Source: Pseudolysinimonas yzui (GTDB lineage: Bacteria; Actinomycetota; Actinomycetes; Actinomycetales; Microbacteriaceae). Taken from it: DNA of 41,407 nt. Location of the stretch: contig NZ_BNAI01000011.1 of NCBI RefSeq assembly GCF_014653215.1, forward strand, positions 15,561 through 56,967, written 5' to 3'. Positions 1 through 6,549 of the stretch are shown one piece after another. The notes beneath the pieces were generated by a model, which saw only the letters and a program-made list of their open reading frames with translations, was not told the DNA's origin and did not search any database. Each line of letters starts with the position of its first letter. Position 1 is the stretch's first letter. Both the position numbers and the translations under genes were made by a program.

Positions 1-258
1 ATCCTCGAGAACGGAACGGATGCCGCCGTGGTGCTCGTGGCGAACCAGCCGATGGGGCTCACCTCGTCGGCCGGCGACCCCGTGCAGGCGCTCACCCTGA
101 CCGTCGACAAGGGTGCCGAGAGCTACCAGGTGCAGGTCGGCAACGGGGTGCCCAACAGCGCCCTGCCGCTGCTCTTCCCCGGCTCGAAACTGCACGCCAA
201 GATCGGCGACGGTCCCAACGACGTCGTTGTCGACTGGGCGAAGGGCGCCCGCGCCTGA
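1..258 (+). CDS. C-terminal fragment of an unidentified protein
   Basis: The reading frame is open from the first base, so the gene starts upstream of the window and only its last 85 codons are visible, ending at TGA 256-258. The fragment is rich in Val, Gly, Asp and Ala with alternating hydrophobic residues (for example ALTLTVDKG and YQVQVGNGV), which suggests a beta-rich fold. It has no membrane segment and no cysteine. I do not recognise a family and assign no function. It is followed directly by the first inverted copy of the dispersed repeat, so its 3' flank is a repeat boundary. Confidence 0.6.
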   Translation: MLENGTDAAVVLVANQPMGLTSSAGDPVQALTLTVDKGAESYQVQVGNGVPNSALPLLFPGSKLHAKIGDGPNDVVVDWAKGARA

Positions 259-291
259 CCCTTCCCCCGCGCCCGCAGGCGGCGTGCTGCA

Positions 292-333
292 CTCGGTGGT
301 CGAGTAGCCGCCGCAGGCGGCGTGTCGAGACCC
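292..333 (-). repeat. Dispersed palindromic repeat, inverted copy A
   Basis: A 42-base sequence that is the exact reverse complement of 733-774. On the minus strand it has the head GGGTCTCGACACGC, a short GC palindrome core (GCCGCCTGCGGCGGC) and the tail GGCTACTCGACCACC. A shorter run matching its core, CCGCAGGCGGCGTG, lies just before it at 273-286 and could be a decayed second copy. This is the left boundary of a possible 483-bp unit around the GIY-YIG gene. Confidence 0.85.
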
Positions 334-397
334 TGTGGGCAACGATCTCCCCTGTGAAGACCGCTCCGCATCGCGCCGCCACGAACGACGATGGGCC

Positions 398-781
398 ATG
401 CCCTTCACGTACATCCTCCGTTGCGCCGACGGCAGCTACTACGTCGGCAGCACCCGCGATCTCGAACGCCGCCTGGCACAACATGCCGCGGGAGAGGGGG
501 CCGTCTACACGCGCCGCCGTCGCCCGGTCGAGTTGGTGTGGGCACACGAGTTCCAGCTCGTCGATGACGCGTTCGCCCTCGAGAAGAAGGTGCAGAACTG
601 GTCACGCGCCAAGCGAGAAGCTCTGATCGAGGGGCGATTCGACGAGCTGCCCGGACTGAGCAGGAGCGCGTATCGCCGACCGGGTCTCGACACGCCGCCT
701 CCGGCGGCTACTCGACCACCGAATCTCGAACCGGGTCTCGACACGCCGCCTGCGGCGGCTACTCGACCACCGAGAACCTAG
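398..781 (+). CDS. GIY-YIG nuclease-like protein (UPF0213/YhbQ type) with repeat-encoded tail
   Basis: A protein of 127 residues. The N-terminus carries the GIY-YIG signature as YIL (5-7) and YYVG (14-17), followed by the Arg-rich helix DLERRLAQH (21-29). The conserved acidic residue is probably E62 in ALEKKVQNWSR. These residues form the one-metal nuclease active site of the family, and small stand-alone members of this type are thought to act on DNA; the substrate here is unknown. The usual family length is about 90-100 residues. Here residues 95-126 are the translation of two dispersed repeats, giving two PGLDTPP-xAATRPP units. ATG 398 was chosen because the conserved domain starts directly after it; the frame also stays open upstream to an ATG at 335, but that stretch lies beside the inverted repeat and has no family-like sequence. 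The gene sits between inverted copies of the same repeat. Confidence 0.8.
   Translation: MPFTYILRCADGSYYVGSTRDLERRLAQHAAGEGAVYTRRRRPVELVWAHEFQLVDDAFALEKKVQNWSRAKREALIEGRFDELPGLSRSAYRRPGLDTPPPAATRPPNLEPGLDTPPAAATRPPRT
682..722 (+). repeat. Dispersed palindromic repeat, copy B
   Basis: A 41-base copy that differs from copy C at one position in the palindromic core (CCTCCGG instead of CCTGCGG). It lies inside the 3' end of the GIY-YIG reading frame and encodes PGLDTPPPAATRPP. Ten bases separate it from copy C, in the same orientation. Confidence 0.85.
733..774 (+). repeat. Dispersed palindromic repeat, copy C
   Basis: A 42-base copy, identical in inverted orientation to copy A at 292-333. It encodes the last PGLDTPPAAATRPP unit of the GIY-YIG protein, whose stop codon follows 5 bases later at 779-781. 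Together with copy A it forms an exact 42-bp inverted repeat around the gene. Confidence 0.85.
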
Positions 782-790
782 GCTCAGGGC

Positions 791-2128
791 GTGGATGACG
801 ACGTCGCTGTGGAGCGCCTGCGGGCGCTCATCCGGGTGCCGACGGTGTCGCGCGACGACAGCGACATGCAGGATGCGGCGGCATTCGCCCGCTTTCCGCA
901 GGTGCTCGCCGAGCTGTACCCCCGCATCCACACCACCCTCGAGCTCGAGCACCTCGACGGTCCGGGGCTGCTCTACCGCTGGCGGGGCCGCACGACGGGT
1001 GACGCGCTCATCCTGATGGCGCACTGGGATGTCGTGCCCGCCGACGAGGAGGGCTGGACGCACGAGCCCTTCGGCGCGGCGTTGACGGTCACCGCGGAGG
1101 GCGAGCGCCGGGTGTGGGGACGCGGCGCGATCGACGACAAGGGGGCGCTCGCCGGCATCCTCGAAGCGGTCGACGACCTGCTGGCAGCCGGATTCGTTCC
1201 CGAGAACGACGTGTACCTGAGTTTCGGCGGCGACGAAGAGGTGCAGGGTTCCGCCGCCGAGCGCGCCGTCGAGGTGGTGCACGGCCGCGGCGTCGCCGTC
1301 GACTTCGTGCTCGACGAGGGCGGCGCCGTCGTGCAGGGGCAGTTCCCCGGCGTGAGCGAGCCGACCGCCGTCATCGGAATCGCCGAGAAGGGCATCGCGA
1401 CGATCGAGCTGCGCGCCAGCGAACCCGGCGGGCACGCGGCCCACCCGCCCCGCTCGGGCGTGACCGCGACCACCCGGCTGGCGCACGCCATCCAGAGGGT
1501 GTCGCAGCCGACCCCCGCCGTGCTGCCGCCGACCGCGTACCCGATGTTCGCCGCCCTCGCGTCGCGGGCACGTGGCAGCCTCGGGCTGGCGTACCGGCAT
1601 CCGCGGCTGTTCCGGCCGGTGCTACTGCGCGCACTGGCGGCGGGCAGCGACGAGGCGAACGCCCTCATCCGCACCACCCGGGTGGTCACCCGGCTGCGCG
1701 GAGCCGCGGCCGACAACGTGCTGCCCGAGGTCGCCACCGCGTCGGTCAACATGCGCATCGTCGTCGGCTCGACGCTCGATGCGGAGGTCGAGCGCATCCG
1801 CCGCGACATCGACGACCCGCGCATCGCGGTGCGGGTCGTGCGCGGCTCCGACCCCGGGCCGGTCGCCCCCGCGGAGGGCCGCCCGTGGCAGCGCCTCGTC
1901 GACGCCCTCGCGGTCTCGCACCCCGAAGCGGTCGCGGTGCCTTACGCGATGCTCGGCGCGACCGACGGGCGGCATTTCACGCGGCTCACCCCGGCGGTGT
2001 ACCGCTTCACGCCGTTCGAGCTGACGAAGGCCGAACTCGCCGGGTTGCACGCGATCGACGAGAGCATCCGCGTCGACGCGTATCTGCGCGGCATCCGCTT
2101 CTACCGCGCTCTGCTGGAAGGCGCCTAG
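791..2128 (+). CDS. M20 family metallopeptidase (PM20D1/carboxypeptidase S-like)
   Basis: A 445-residue zinc hydrolase of the M20 family, cytosolic because no signal peptide is present. The metal-site motifs are visible in order: LMAHWDVVP (H78, D80), GRGAIDDKG (D115/D116), FGGDEE (E149, E150), LDEGG (D175, E176), and a late ATDGRHF motif typical of the PM20D1/CPS1 branch. The dimerisation insert lies between them at about 190-300. Family members hydrolyse peptide or N-acyl-amino-acid amide bonds; the substrate cannot be read from the sequence. The start is GTG at 791, 9 bases after the stop of the GIY-YIG gene. The stop TAG 2126-2128 shares the palindrome CTAG with the stop of the convergent phosphodiesterase gene. 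Confidence 0.88.
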   Translation: MDDDVAVERLRALIRVPTVSRDDSDMQDAAAFARFPQVLAELYPRIHTTLELEHLDGPGLLYRWRGRTTGDALILMAHWDVVPADEEGWTHEPFGAALTVTAEGERRVWGRGAIDDKGALAGILEAVDDLLAAGFVPENDVYLSFGGDEEVQGSAAERAVEVVHGRGVAVDFVLDEGGAVVQGQFPGVSEPTAVIGIAEKGIATIELRASEPGGHAAHPPRSGVTATTRLAHAIQRVSQPTPAVLPPTAYPMFAALASRARGSLGLAYRHPRLFRPVLLRALAAGSDEANALIRTTRVVTRLRGAAADNVLPEVATASVNMRIVVGSTLDAEVERIRRDIDDPRIAVRVVRGSDPGPVAPAEGRPWQRLVDALAVSHPEAVAVPYAMLGATDGRHFTRLTPAVYRFTPFELTKAELAGLHAIDESIRVDAYLRGIRFYRALLEGA

Positions 2129-3027
2129 GTTCCCGGAGCGGTCTGCGCGATCCAGGCGTCGAGCGCCGACGGCTTGTCGGTGACGATGCCATCCACCCCG
2201 TAGCCGAGCGCCTCGACCCAGCGCTCTTCGTTGTTGAGCGTGTAGAGCAGCAGGCCCAGGCCCGCGGCGTGCATCTCGCCTACGGCATCCGGACGCTCGG
2301 TCAACGCCGACGACCGGGTCATGATCGCGATCGCGTCGTAGCGCTGCGCGACCGCGACGGGGTCGAGCGGCAGCACCCGGCGGATGAGCACCCGCGGGAT
2401 GACGGGCGCCGTCTCCTGCAGAGCCGTCACGGTCGCGGTGGAGAACGACGCGAACACGATGCGATCCTGCAGGCCGCGGAAGTAGATGCCGCCCATGAGG
2501 TTCTCGATGTCGTCCGTTGCCCAGGTGTGCTTGAGCTCGACGAGCGCGGTCACCTCGGGCGCCCGCGTCAGGATGTCGAGGAACTCGCCCCACATCGGCA
2601 CCTGCACTCCGGCGAACTGGGGCGCGAACCACGATCCGGCGTCGAGGGTGCGGATCTCGGCGAGCGTGAGGTCGGCGACCGCGCCCGTGCCGGTCGTCGT
2701 GCGGTCGACGGTCGCGTCGTGGATGATCACCGGGTAGCCGTCGACGGTGAGCTGCACATCGACTTCGACGAAATCGGCTCCCCCGGCGACCGCCGCCTCG
2801 AAGGCCGGCACGGTGTTCTCGGGGGCGCTCGCCCGGTCGCCGCGGTGGGCCGCGATGAACGCCGGCTCACCGGGAGCCCGCAACGGCCCCATCAGGTTCG
2901 CGGCGTAGGCCTGGGTCGCGCCGGGCGCGAGCACGAGAACGGCGACGGATGCGATGGTCACCAGAGCGGCGGCGCTCACCCGCAGCAGGTGCCGGTCGGC
3001 ACGCACGGCCAACGACATCGTCGTCAT
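2125..3027 (-). CDS. Secreted glycerophosphodiester phosphodiesterase
   Basis: A 300-residue GDPD-family enzyme that hydrolyses glycerophosphodiesters to glycerol-3-phosphate and an alcohol. The N-terminus is a signal peptide: positively charged start, hydrophobic stretch AALVTIASVAVLVLA, and an AYA-like cleavage site near residue 42, so the enzyme acts outside the membrane. The catalytic motifs are HRGD (H61, R62), PENT (69-72), the metal ligands in VEVDVQ (E88, D90) and H103 in IIHD. Length is normal for the family. ATG 3027 is used here; ATG 3018 is a possible alternative. It is convergent with the peptidase gene, and the two stop codons overlap in one CTAG. Confidence 0.9.
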   Translation of the reverse strand: MTTMSLAVRADRHLLRVSAAALVTIASVAVLVLAPGATQAYAANLMGPLRAPGEPAFIAAHRGDRASAPENTVPAFEAAVAGGADFVEVDVQLTVDGYPVIIHDATVDRTTTGTGAVADLTLAEIRTLDAGSWFAPQFAGVQVPMWGEFLDILTRAPEVTALVELKHTWATDDIENLMGGIYFRGLQDRIVFASFSTATVTALQETAPVIPRVLIRRVLPLDPVAVAQRYDAIAIMTRSSALTERPDAVGEMHAAGLGLLLYTLNNEERWVEALGYGVDGIVTDKPSALDAWIAQTAPGT

Positions 3028-3148
3028 GGCATCGCCCTCGGGTAGCGGGGTCCCGCGACTCTGCGGGTGCCGATGACGCTACCACGTCCCGTTACCGTTC
3101 CGTTACCTCACGTTCACCATTTCGTGACCTTCGGGCGGCCGCGGGGCC

Positions 3149-3215
3149 GTTACTCCGCGCTCTACGCGTCGCTCCGCGGGAATCGCGCGGAGCAGCGCGC
3201 GAATGGCGGAGTAAC
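3149..3215. repeat. Nested palindromic element downstream of the ALDH operon
   Basis: Outer arms GTTACTCCGC (3149-3158) and GCGGAGTAAC (3206-3215) are perfect complements. Inside them GCTCCGCG (3171-3178) and CGCGGAGC (3186-3193) form a second perfect stem with a 7-base loop. The element begins 4 bases after the stop of the pseudo-ALDH gene, so on that strand it could end transcription, but there is no T-run. It could equally be a dispersed palindromic repeat. Confidence 0.6.
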
Positions 3216-3218
3216 CAG

Positions 3219-4082
3219 TTAGATGAGGGCCTTGGTGTGCCAGACGGTCTTGGTCTCGGTGAAGGCGAGGATGCGGCCGAGGGTGAGCGCGGGGATGCCC
3301 GGCTCCGGCGAGATCACGCGCTTCAGGGTGTCGGCCGCGGCGATCTCGAGGTCGACCCAGTCGAGGTCTCCCGCACCGGTGAGGTCGAGCGCGTTGACGT
3401 CGGCGTGAGCGGCGAGCCACGGAGCGATCTCGGCGGGCGACCCGGTGAGCACGTTGACGACTCCCCCGGGCACGTCGCTCGTGGCGAGCACTTCGGCGAG
3501 CGAGATGGCCGACAGCGGGCGCGTGAAGTCCGCGATCGCGACGACGGTGTTGCCGGCGACCAGAGCCGGGGCGACCGCGGCGACGAAACCGAGCAGCGAC
3601 CCCCCGGCGACCCCCTGCGGCGCGATCGTCACGACGACGCCCGTGGGCTCCGGCACCGAGAGGTTGAAGAACGGGCCGGCGACCGGGTTGCCGGAACCGG
3701 CGACCTGGCTGTACTTGTCGGCCCAGCCGGCGTACCAGACCCAGGCGTCGATGGCGGCGTCGATCTGCTTCGCCGCGGCGGCGGCCGACGCACCTTCCGA
3801 CGACCGGATCTCCTCGACGAACTGCTCCCGGCGCCCCTCGAGCAGCTCGGCGATGCGATACAGCACCTGCCCGCGGTTGTACGCCGTCGCACCCGCCCAG
3901 CCGGCGTGTGCGCTACGGGCGGCGACCACGGCATCCCGGGCGTCCTTGCGGGATGCCAGGGCGGCGTTCGCGAGGAACGCGCCCTTCGGGGTCAGCACCT
4001 CGTAGGTGCGGCCCGACTCGCTGCGCGGGAACGCCCCGCCGATCGCGAGCTTGTACGTCTTGGGGATCGACAGGCGGGTCAT
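3219..4082 (-). CDS. Truncated, non-catalytic aldehyde dehydrogenase-like protein (ALDH16 C-domain type)
   Basis: A 287-residue protein that resembles only the N-terminal NAD-binding part of an aldehyde dehydrogenase. Recognisable stretches are VVVTIAPQGVAGGSLLGF and ALVAGNTVVAIADF, which correspond to the IPWNFP and AGNTVVIKP motifs of the preceding gene, and LDLTGAGDLDW in place of FTGSTAVG. The catalytic half, with the Glu of ELGGK and the active-site Cys, is absent, and the key Asn and Lys are replaced. It starts at ATG 4082, which overlaps the stop of the active ALDH gene by 4 bases (ATGA). This layout mirrors ALDH16 proteins, in which a second catalytically dead domain is fused to the first, so I infer a structural or oligomerising partner. 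Reductive decay is the alternative, but the frame is clean and the end is precise. Confidence 0.75.
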   Translation of the reverse strand: MTRLSIPKTYKLAIGGAFPRSESGRTYEVLTPKGAFLANAALASRKDARDAVVAARSAHAGWAGATAYNRGQVLYRIAELLEGRREQFVEEIRSSEGASAAAAAKQIDAAIDAWVWYAGWADKYSQVAGSGNPVAGPFFNLSVPEPTGVVVTIAPQGVAGGSLLGFVAAVAPALVAGNTVVAIADFTRPLSAISLAEVLATSDVPGGVVNVLTGSPAEIAPWLAAHADVNALDLTGAGDLDWVDLEIAAADTLKRVISPEPGIPALTLGRILAFTETKTVWHTKALI

Positions 4083-5521
4083 TTGGAGGCTCCCTGCAGG
4101 TACGCGGCGAGACCGTGGCGACCGCCCTCGCGGCCGTAGCCCGACTCCTTGTAACCGCCGAACGGGGAGGCGGGGTCGAAGCGGTTGAAGGTGTTCGCCC
4201 AGATGACGCCGGCCCGCAGCTTGTCGGCGACGGCGAGGATCTTGCTGCCCTTGTCGCTCCAGATGCCGGCCGACAGCCCGTAGGGCGTGTTGTTCGCCTT
4301 CGCGATCGCTTCGGCCGGGGTGCGGAAGGTGAGCACCGACAGCACGGGGCCGAAGATCTCTTCCCGGGCGATCGTCGACGAGGTCTGCACGCCGGTGAAG
4401 ATCGTCGGCGCGTACCAGAAGCCGTTCGCCGGGATCTCGCACGGAGCGCTCCAGCGCTCGGCGCCTTCGTCTTCGCCGATCTTCGACAGGGCCGTGATGC
4501 GATCGAGCTGCTCGCGGGAGTTGATCGCCCCGATGTCGGTGTTCTTGTCGAGCGGGTCGCCGAGCCGCAGCGTCGACAGGCGTTCCTTGAGCCGGGCGAC
4601 GACGTCGTCGTGCACGTTCTCCTGCACGAGCAGCCGGCTGCCGGCGCAGCAGACGTGACCCTGGTTGAAGAAGATGCCGTTGACGATGCCTTCGATCGCC
4701 TGCTCCATCGGGGCGTCGTCGAAGACGATGTTCGCCGCCTTGCCGCCGAGTTCGAGCGTGACCTTCTTGCCGGTTCCGGCGACGGCTTTCGCGATCTCGC
4801 GGCCGACGGCGGTCGAGCCGGTGAACGCGACCTTGTTGACATCCGTATGCCGCACCAGCGTCGCGCCGGTCTCGCCCGCGCCGGTGACGATGTTGACGAC
4901 GCCCTTGGGCAGGTCGGCCTGCTGCAGGATCTCGGCGAAGATCAGCGCCGACAGCGACGTCGTCTCGGCAGGCTTGATCACGACGGTGTTGCCGGCGGCG
5001 AGGGCGGGCGCGATCTTCCAGGCGAGCATGAGCAGCGGGAAGTTCCACGGGATCACCTGCGCCGCGACCCCGAGCGCCCGCGGCGACGAGCCGAGCCCGG
5101 CGTAGTCGAGCTTGTCGGCCCAGCCTGCGTAGTAGAAGAACCAGGCGGCGACGAGGGGGATGTCGACATCCCGGCTCTCCTTGATCGGCTTGCCGTTGTC
5201 GAGGCTCTCGGCCACCGACAGTTCGCGCGCGCGCTCCTGCACGAGCCGCGCGATGCGGAACAGGTACTTGCCGCGGTCGGCGCCGGGCATCTTCGACCAG
5301 GTCTTCTCGAACGCCCGCCGGGCGGCGGCGACCGCGCGATCGACGTCGGCGGGGGTCGCCGTTGCGATCTCGGCGACCTTCTTCTCGGTCGCCGGCGAGA
5401 TGGTGTCGAAGCCCGACCCGGAGCCGTCGACGAATTCGCCGTCGATGAAGAGCCCGTACGACGTCTTCAGATGCAGGATGCTCGTCGACTCGGGGGCCGG
5501 CGCGTAGTCGAGGAAGCCCAT
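4079..5521 (-). CDS. Aldehyde dehydrogenase, catalytically complete
   Basis: A 480-residue NAD(P)-dependent aldehyde dehydrogenase, soluble. Motifs seen: IPWNFP with N160, AGNTVVIKPAE, the coenzyme-binding FTGSTAVG (233-240), VTLELGGK with the general base E257, and NQGHVCCAGSR with C291 aligning to the catalytic cysteine, followed by EEIFGPVLSV. The start ATG 5521 overlaps the TGA of deoC by one base, which fixes the start; the frame stays open far into deoC, but that part is not protein-like. DERA upstream releases acetaldehyde and glyceraldehyde-3-phosphate, so oxidation of acetaldehyde to acetate is the likely role. The partner gene downstream is a pseudo-ALDH. Confidence 0.9.
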   Translation of the reverse strand: MGFLDYAPAPESTSILHLKTSYGLFIDGEFVDGSGSGFDTISPATEKKVAEIATATPADVDRAVAAARRAFEKTWSKMPGADRGKYLFRIARLVQERARELSVAESLDNGKPIKESRDVDIPLVAAWFFYYAGWADKLDYAGLGSSPRALGVAAQVIPWNFPLLMLAWKIAPALAAGNTVVIKPAETTSLSALIFAEILQQADLPKGVVNIVTGAGETGATLVRHTDVNKVAFTGSTAVGREIAKAVAGTGKKVTLELGGKAANIVFDDAPMEQAIEGIVNGIFFNQGHVCCAGSRLLVQENVHDDVVARLKERLSTLRLGDPLDKNTDIGAINSREQLDRITALSKIGEDEGAERWSAPCEIPANGFWYAPTIFTGVQTSSTIAREEIFGPVLSVLTFRTPAEAIAKANNTPYGLSAGIWSDKGSKILAVADKLRAGVIWANTFNRFDPASPFGGYKESGYGREGGRHGLAAYLQGASK

Positions 5522-6525
5522 CAGTCCACCGTCACGTAGTCGGGGCCGCTGTAGCGACCGGTCGTCATCTTCTGCCGTTGCATGAGCACATCGTTGAGCA
5601 GCGTCGAGGCACCGAAGCGGAACAGGTGCGGCTGCAGCCACTCCTCCCCCGCGGTCTCGGCGACCGTCACGAGGTACTTGATGGCATCCTTCGAGGCACG
5701 GATGCCGCCCGCCGGCTTCACTCCCACCTTCTGGCCGGTGAGCCGGTGCCACTCCTGCACGATCTGCAGCATGAGCAGCGTCACCGGCAGCGTCGCGGCG
5801 GGCTGCACCTTGCCGGTCGAGGTCTTGATGAAGTCGCCCCCAGCGAGAATCGACAGCCAGGATGCGCGCCGCACGTTGTCGTAGGTGTTGAGTTCGCCGG
5901 TCTCGAGGATCACCTTGAGGCTCGCGTACGACCCGTCGGCGCGGCGGCAGGCCTCCTTGACGGCCACGATCTCTTCGAAGACCTTGCCGTAGTTGCCGGC
6001 GAGGAACGCGCCACGGTCGATCACCATGTCGATCTCGTCGGCGCCCGCGGCCACGGCATCCTCGGTGTCGGCGAGCTTCACCCGCAGCGAGGCCCGGCCG
6101 CTCGGGAACGCCGTCGCCACTGCAGCGACCGAGATCTTGCCGTCGTCGGGGTCGCCGTGCAGGTCGCCGAGCGCCTCGACGGCCGTTCCGACCATGTCGC
6201 CGTAGACGCACACCGCCGCGACGCGCGGGGTCGACGGGTCCGTCGCGTCGGGCGTGATCGCCTTCGACACGAGCGAGCGAACCTTGCCCGGGGTGTCGGC
6301 ACCCTCGAGCGTCGTCAGGTCGATGAGCGTGATGATCTTGTCGAGCGCCCACGCCTTCGAGGTGGTCTTGATCGACCGGGTGCCCAGACCGGCCGCGCGG
6401 GCTTCGAGGCCCACGGCATCCACTCCCGAGAGTCCTTCGAGGTGCAGCCGGAGGCTCTTCTCGGTGAGGTCGCCACCGAGCATCTTGACCGCCCGTTCGG
6501 CCGGGGCCAGCGACGTCGCGTCCAT
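5521..6525 (-). CDS. deoC: Deoxyribose-phosphate aldolase (DERA)
   Basis: A 334-residue class I aldolase that cleaves 2-deoxyribose-5-phosphate into acetaldehyde and glyceraldehyde-3-phosphate, in deoxynucleoside breakdown. The Schiff-base lysine is K234 in DFIKTSTGK. The relay residues are D166/D170 in DEIDMVIDRGAF and K270 in VGVKPAGGIR. The protein is longer than the E. coli enzyme (259), with an N-terminal extension of about 70 residues, as in many actinobacterial forms. The start ATG 6525 is 7 bases from a TAGACT -10-like box, and no Shine-Dalgarno sequence is visible, so the mRNA is probably leaderless. It is first in a three-gene operon with the two ALDH genes. Confidence 0.93.
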   Translation of the reverse strand: MDATSLAPAERAVKMLGGDLTEKSLRLHLEGLSGVDAVGLEARAAGLGTRSIKTTSKAWALDKIITLIDLTTLEGADTPGKVRSLVSKAITPDATDPSTPRVAAVCVYGDMVGTAVEALGDLHGDPDDGKISVAAVATAFPSGRASLRVKLADTEDAVAAGADEIDMVIDRGAFLAGNYGKVFEEIVAVKEACRRADGSYASLKVILETGELNTYDNVRRASWLSILAGGDFIKTSTGKVQPAATLPVTLLMLQIVQEWHRLTGQKVGVKPAGGIRASKDAIKYLVTVAETAGEEWLQPHLFRFGASTLLNDVLMQRQKMTTGRYSGPDYVTVD

Positions 6526-6549
6526 CCGAGGAAGTCTACGCTGGGGGCC
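6526..6549. promoter_or_regulatory. Divergent deoC/ROK promoter pair with overlapping -10 boxes
   Basis: Only 24 bases separate the start codons. On the minus strand TAGACT (6538-6533) is followed by 7 bases and the deoC ATG. On the plus strand TACGCT (6537-6542) is followed by 7 bases and the ROK GTG. Both match the TAnnnT pattern, they share bases 6537-6538, and neither gene has a Shine-Dalgarno sequence. This suggests two mutually exclusive leaderless promoters. No clear -35 box is visible for either. Confidence 0.6.

Noticed and set aside
273-286. A full fifth copy of the dispersed repeat before copy A
   Set aside because: Only 14 bases match the core region; head and tail are not recognisable.
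682-774. CRISPR-like tandem repeats
   Set aside because: Only two direct copies separated by 10 bases, each with an internal palindrome and lying inside a coding frame; there are no spacers or cas genes.
1114-3045. Long open frame of over 600 codons on the plus strand across the peptidase and phosphodiesterase genes
   Set aside because: It is an Arg/Gly/Pro-rich shadow typical of GC-rich DNA, covers two clear genes in other frames and shows no family motif.
3219-4082. Pseudogene call for the truncated ALDH
   Set aside because: The frame is intact, the start is coupled by ATGA and the end is well defined; the missing half matches the known layout of ALDH16 second domains, so a functional non-catalytic protein is more likely.
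4079-6352. Apparent DERA-ALDH fusion because the ALDH frame stays open into deoC
   Set aside because: The upstream part is not protein-like, deoC occupies it in another frame, and the TGATG junction at 5519-5523 fixes separate stop and start codons.
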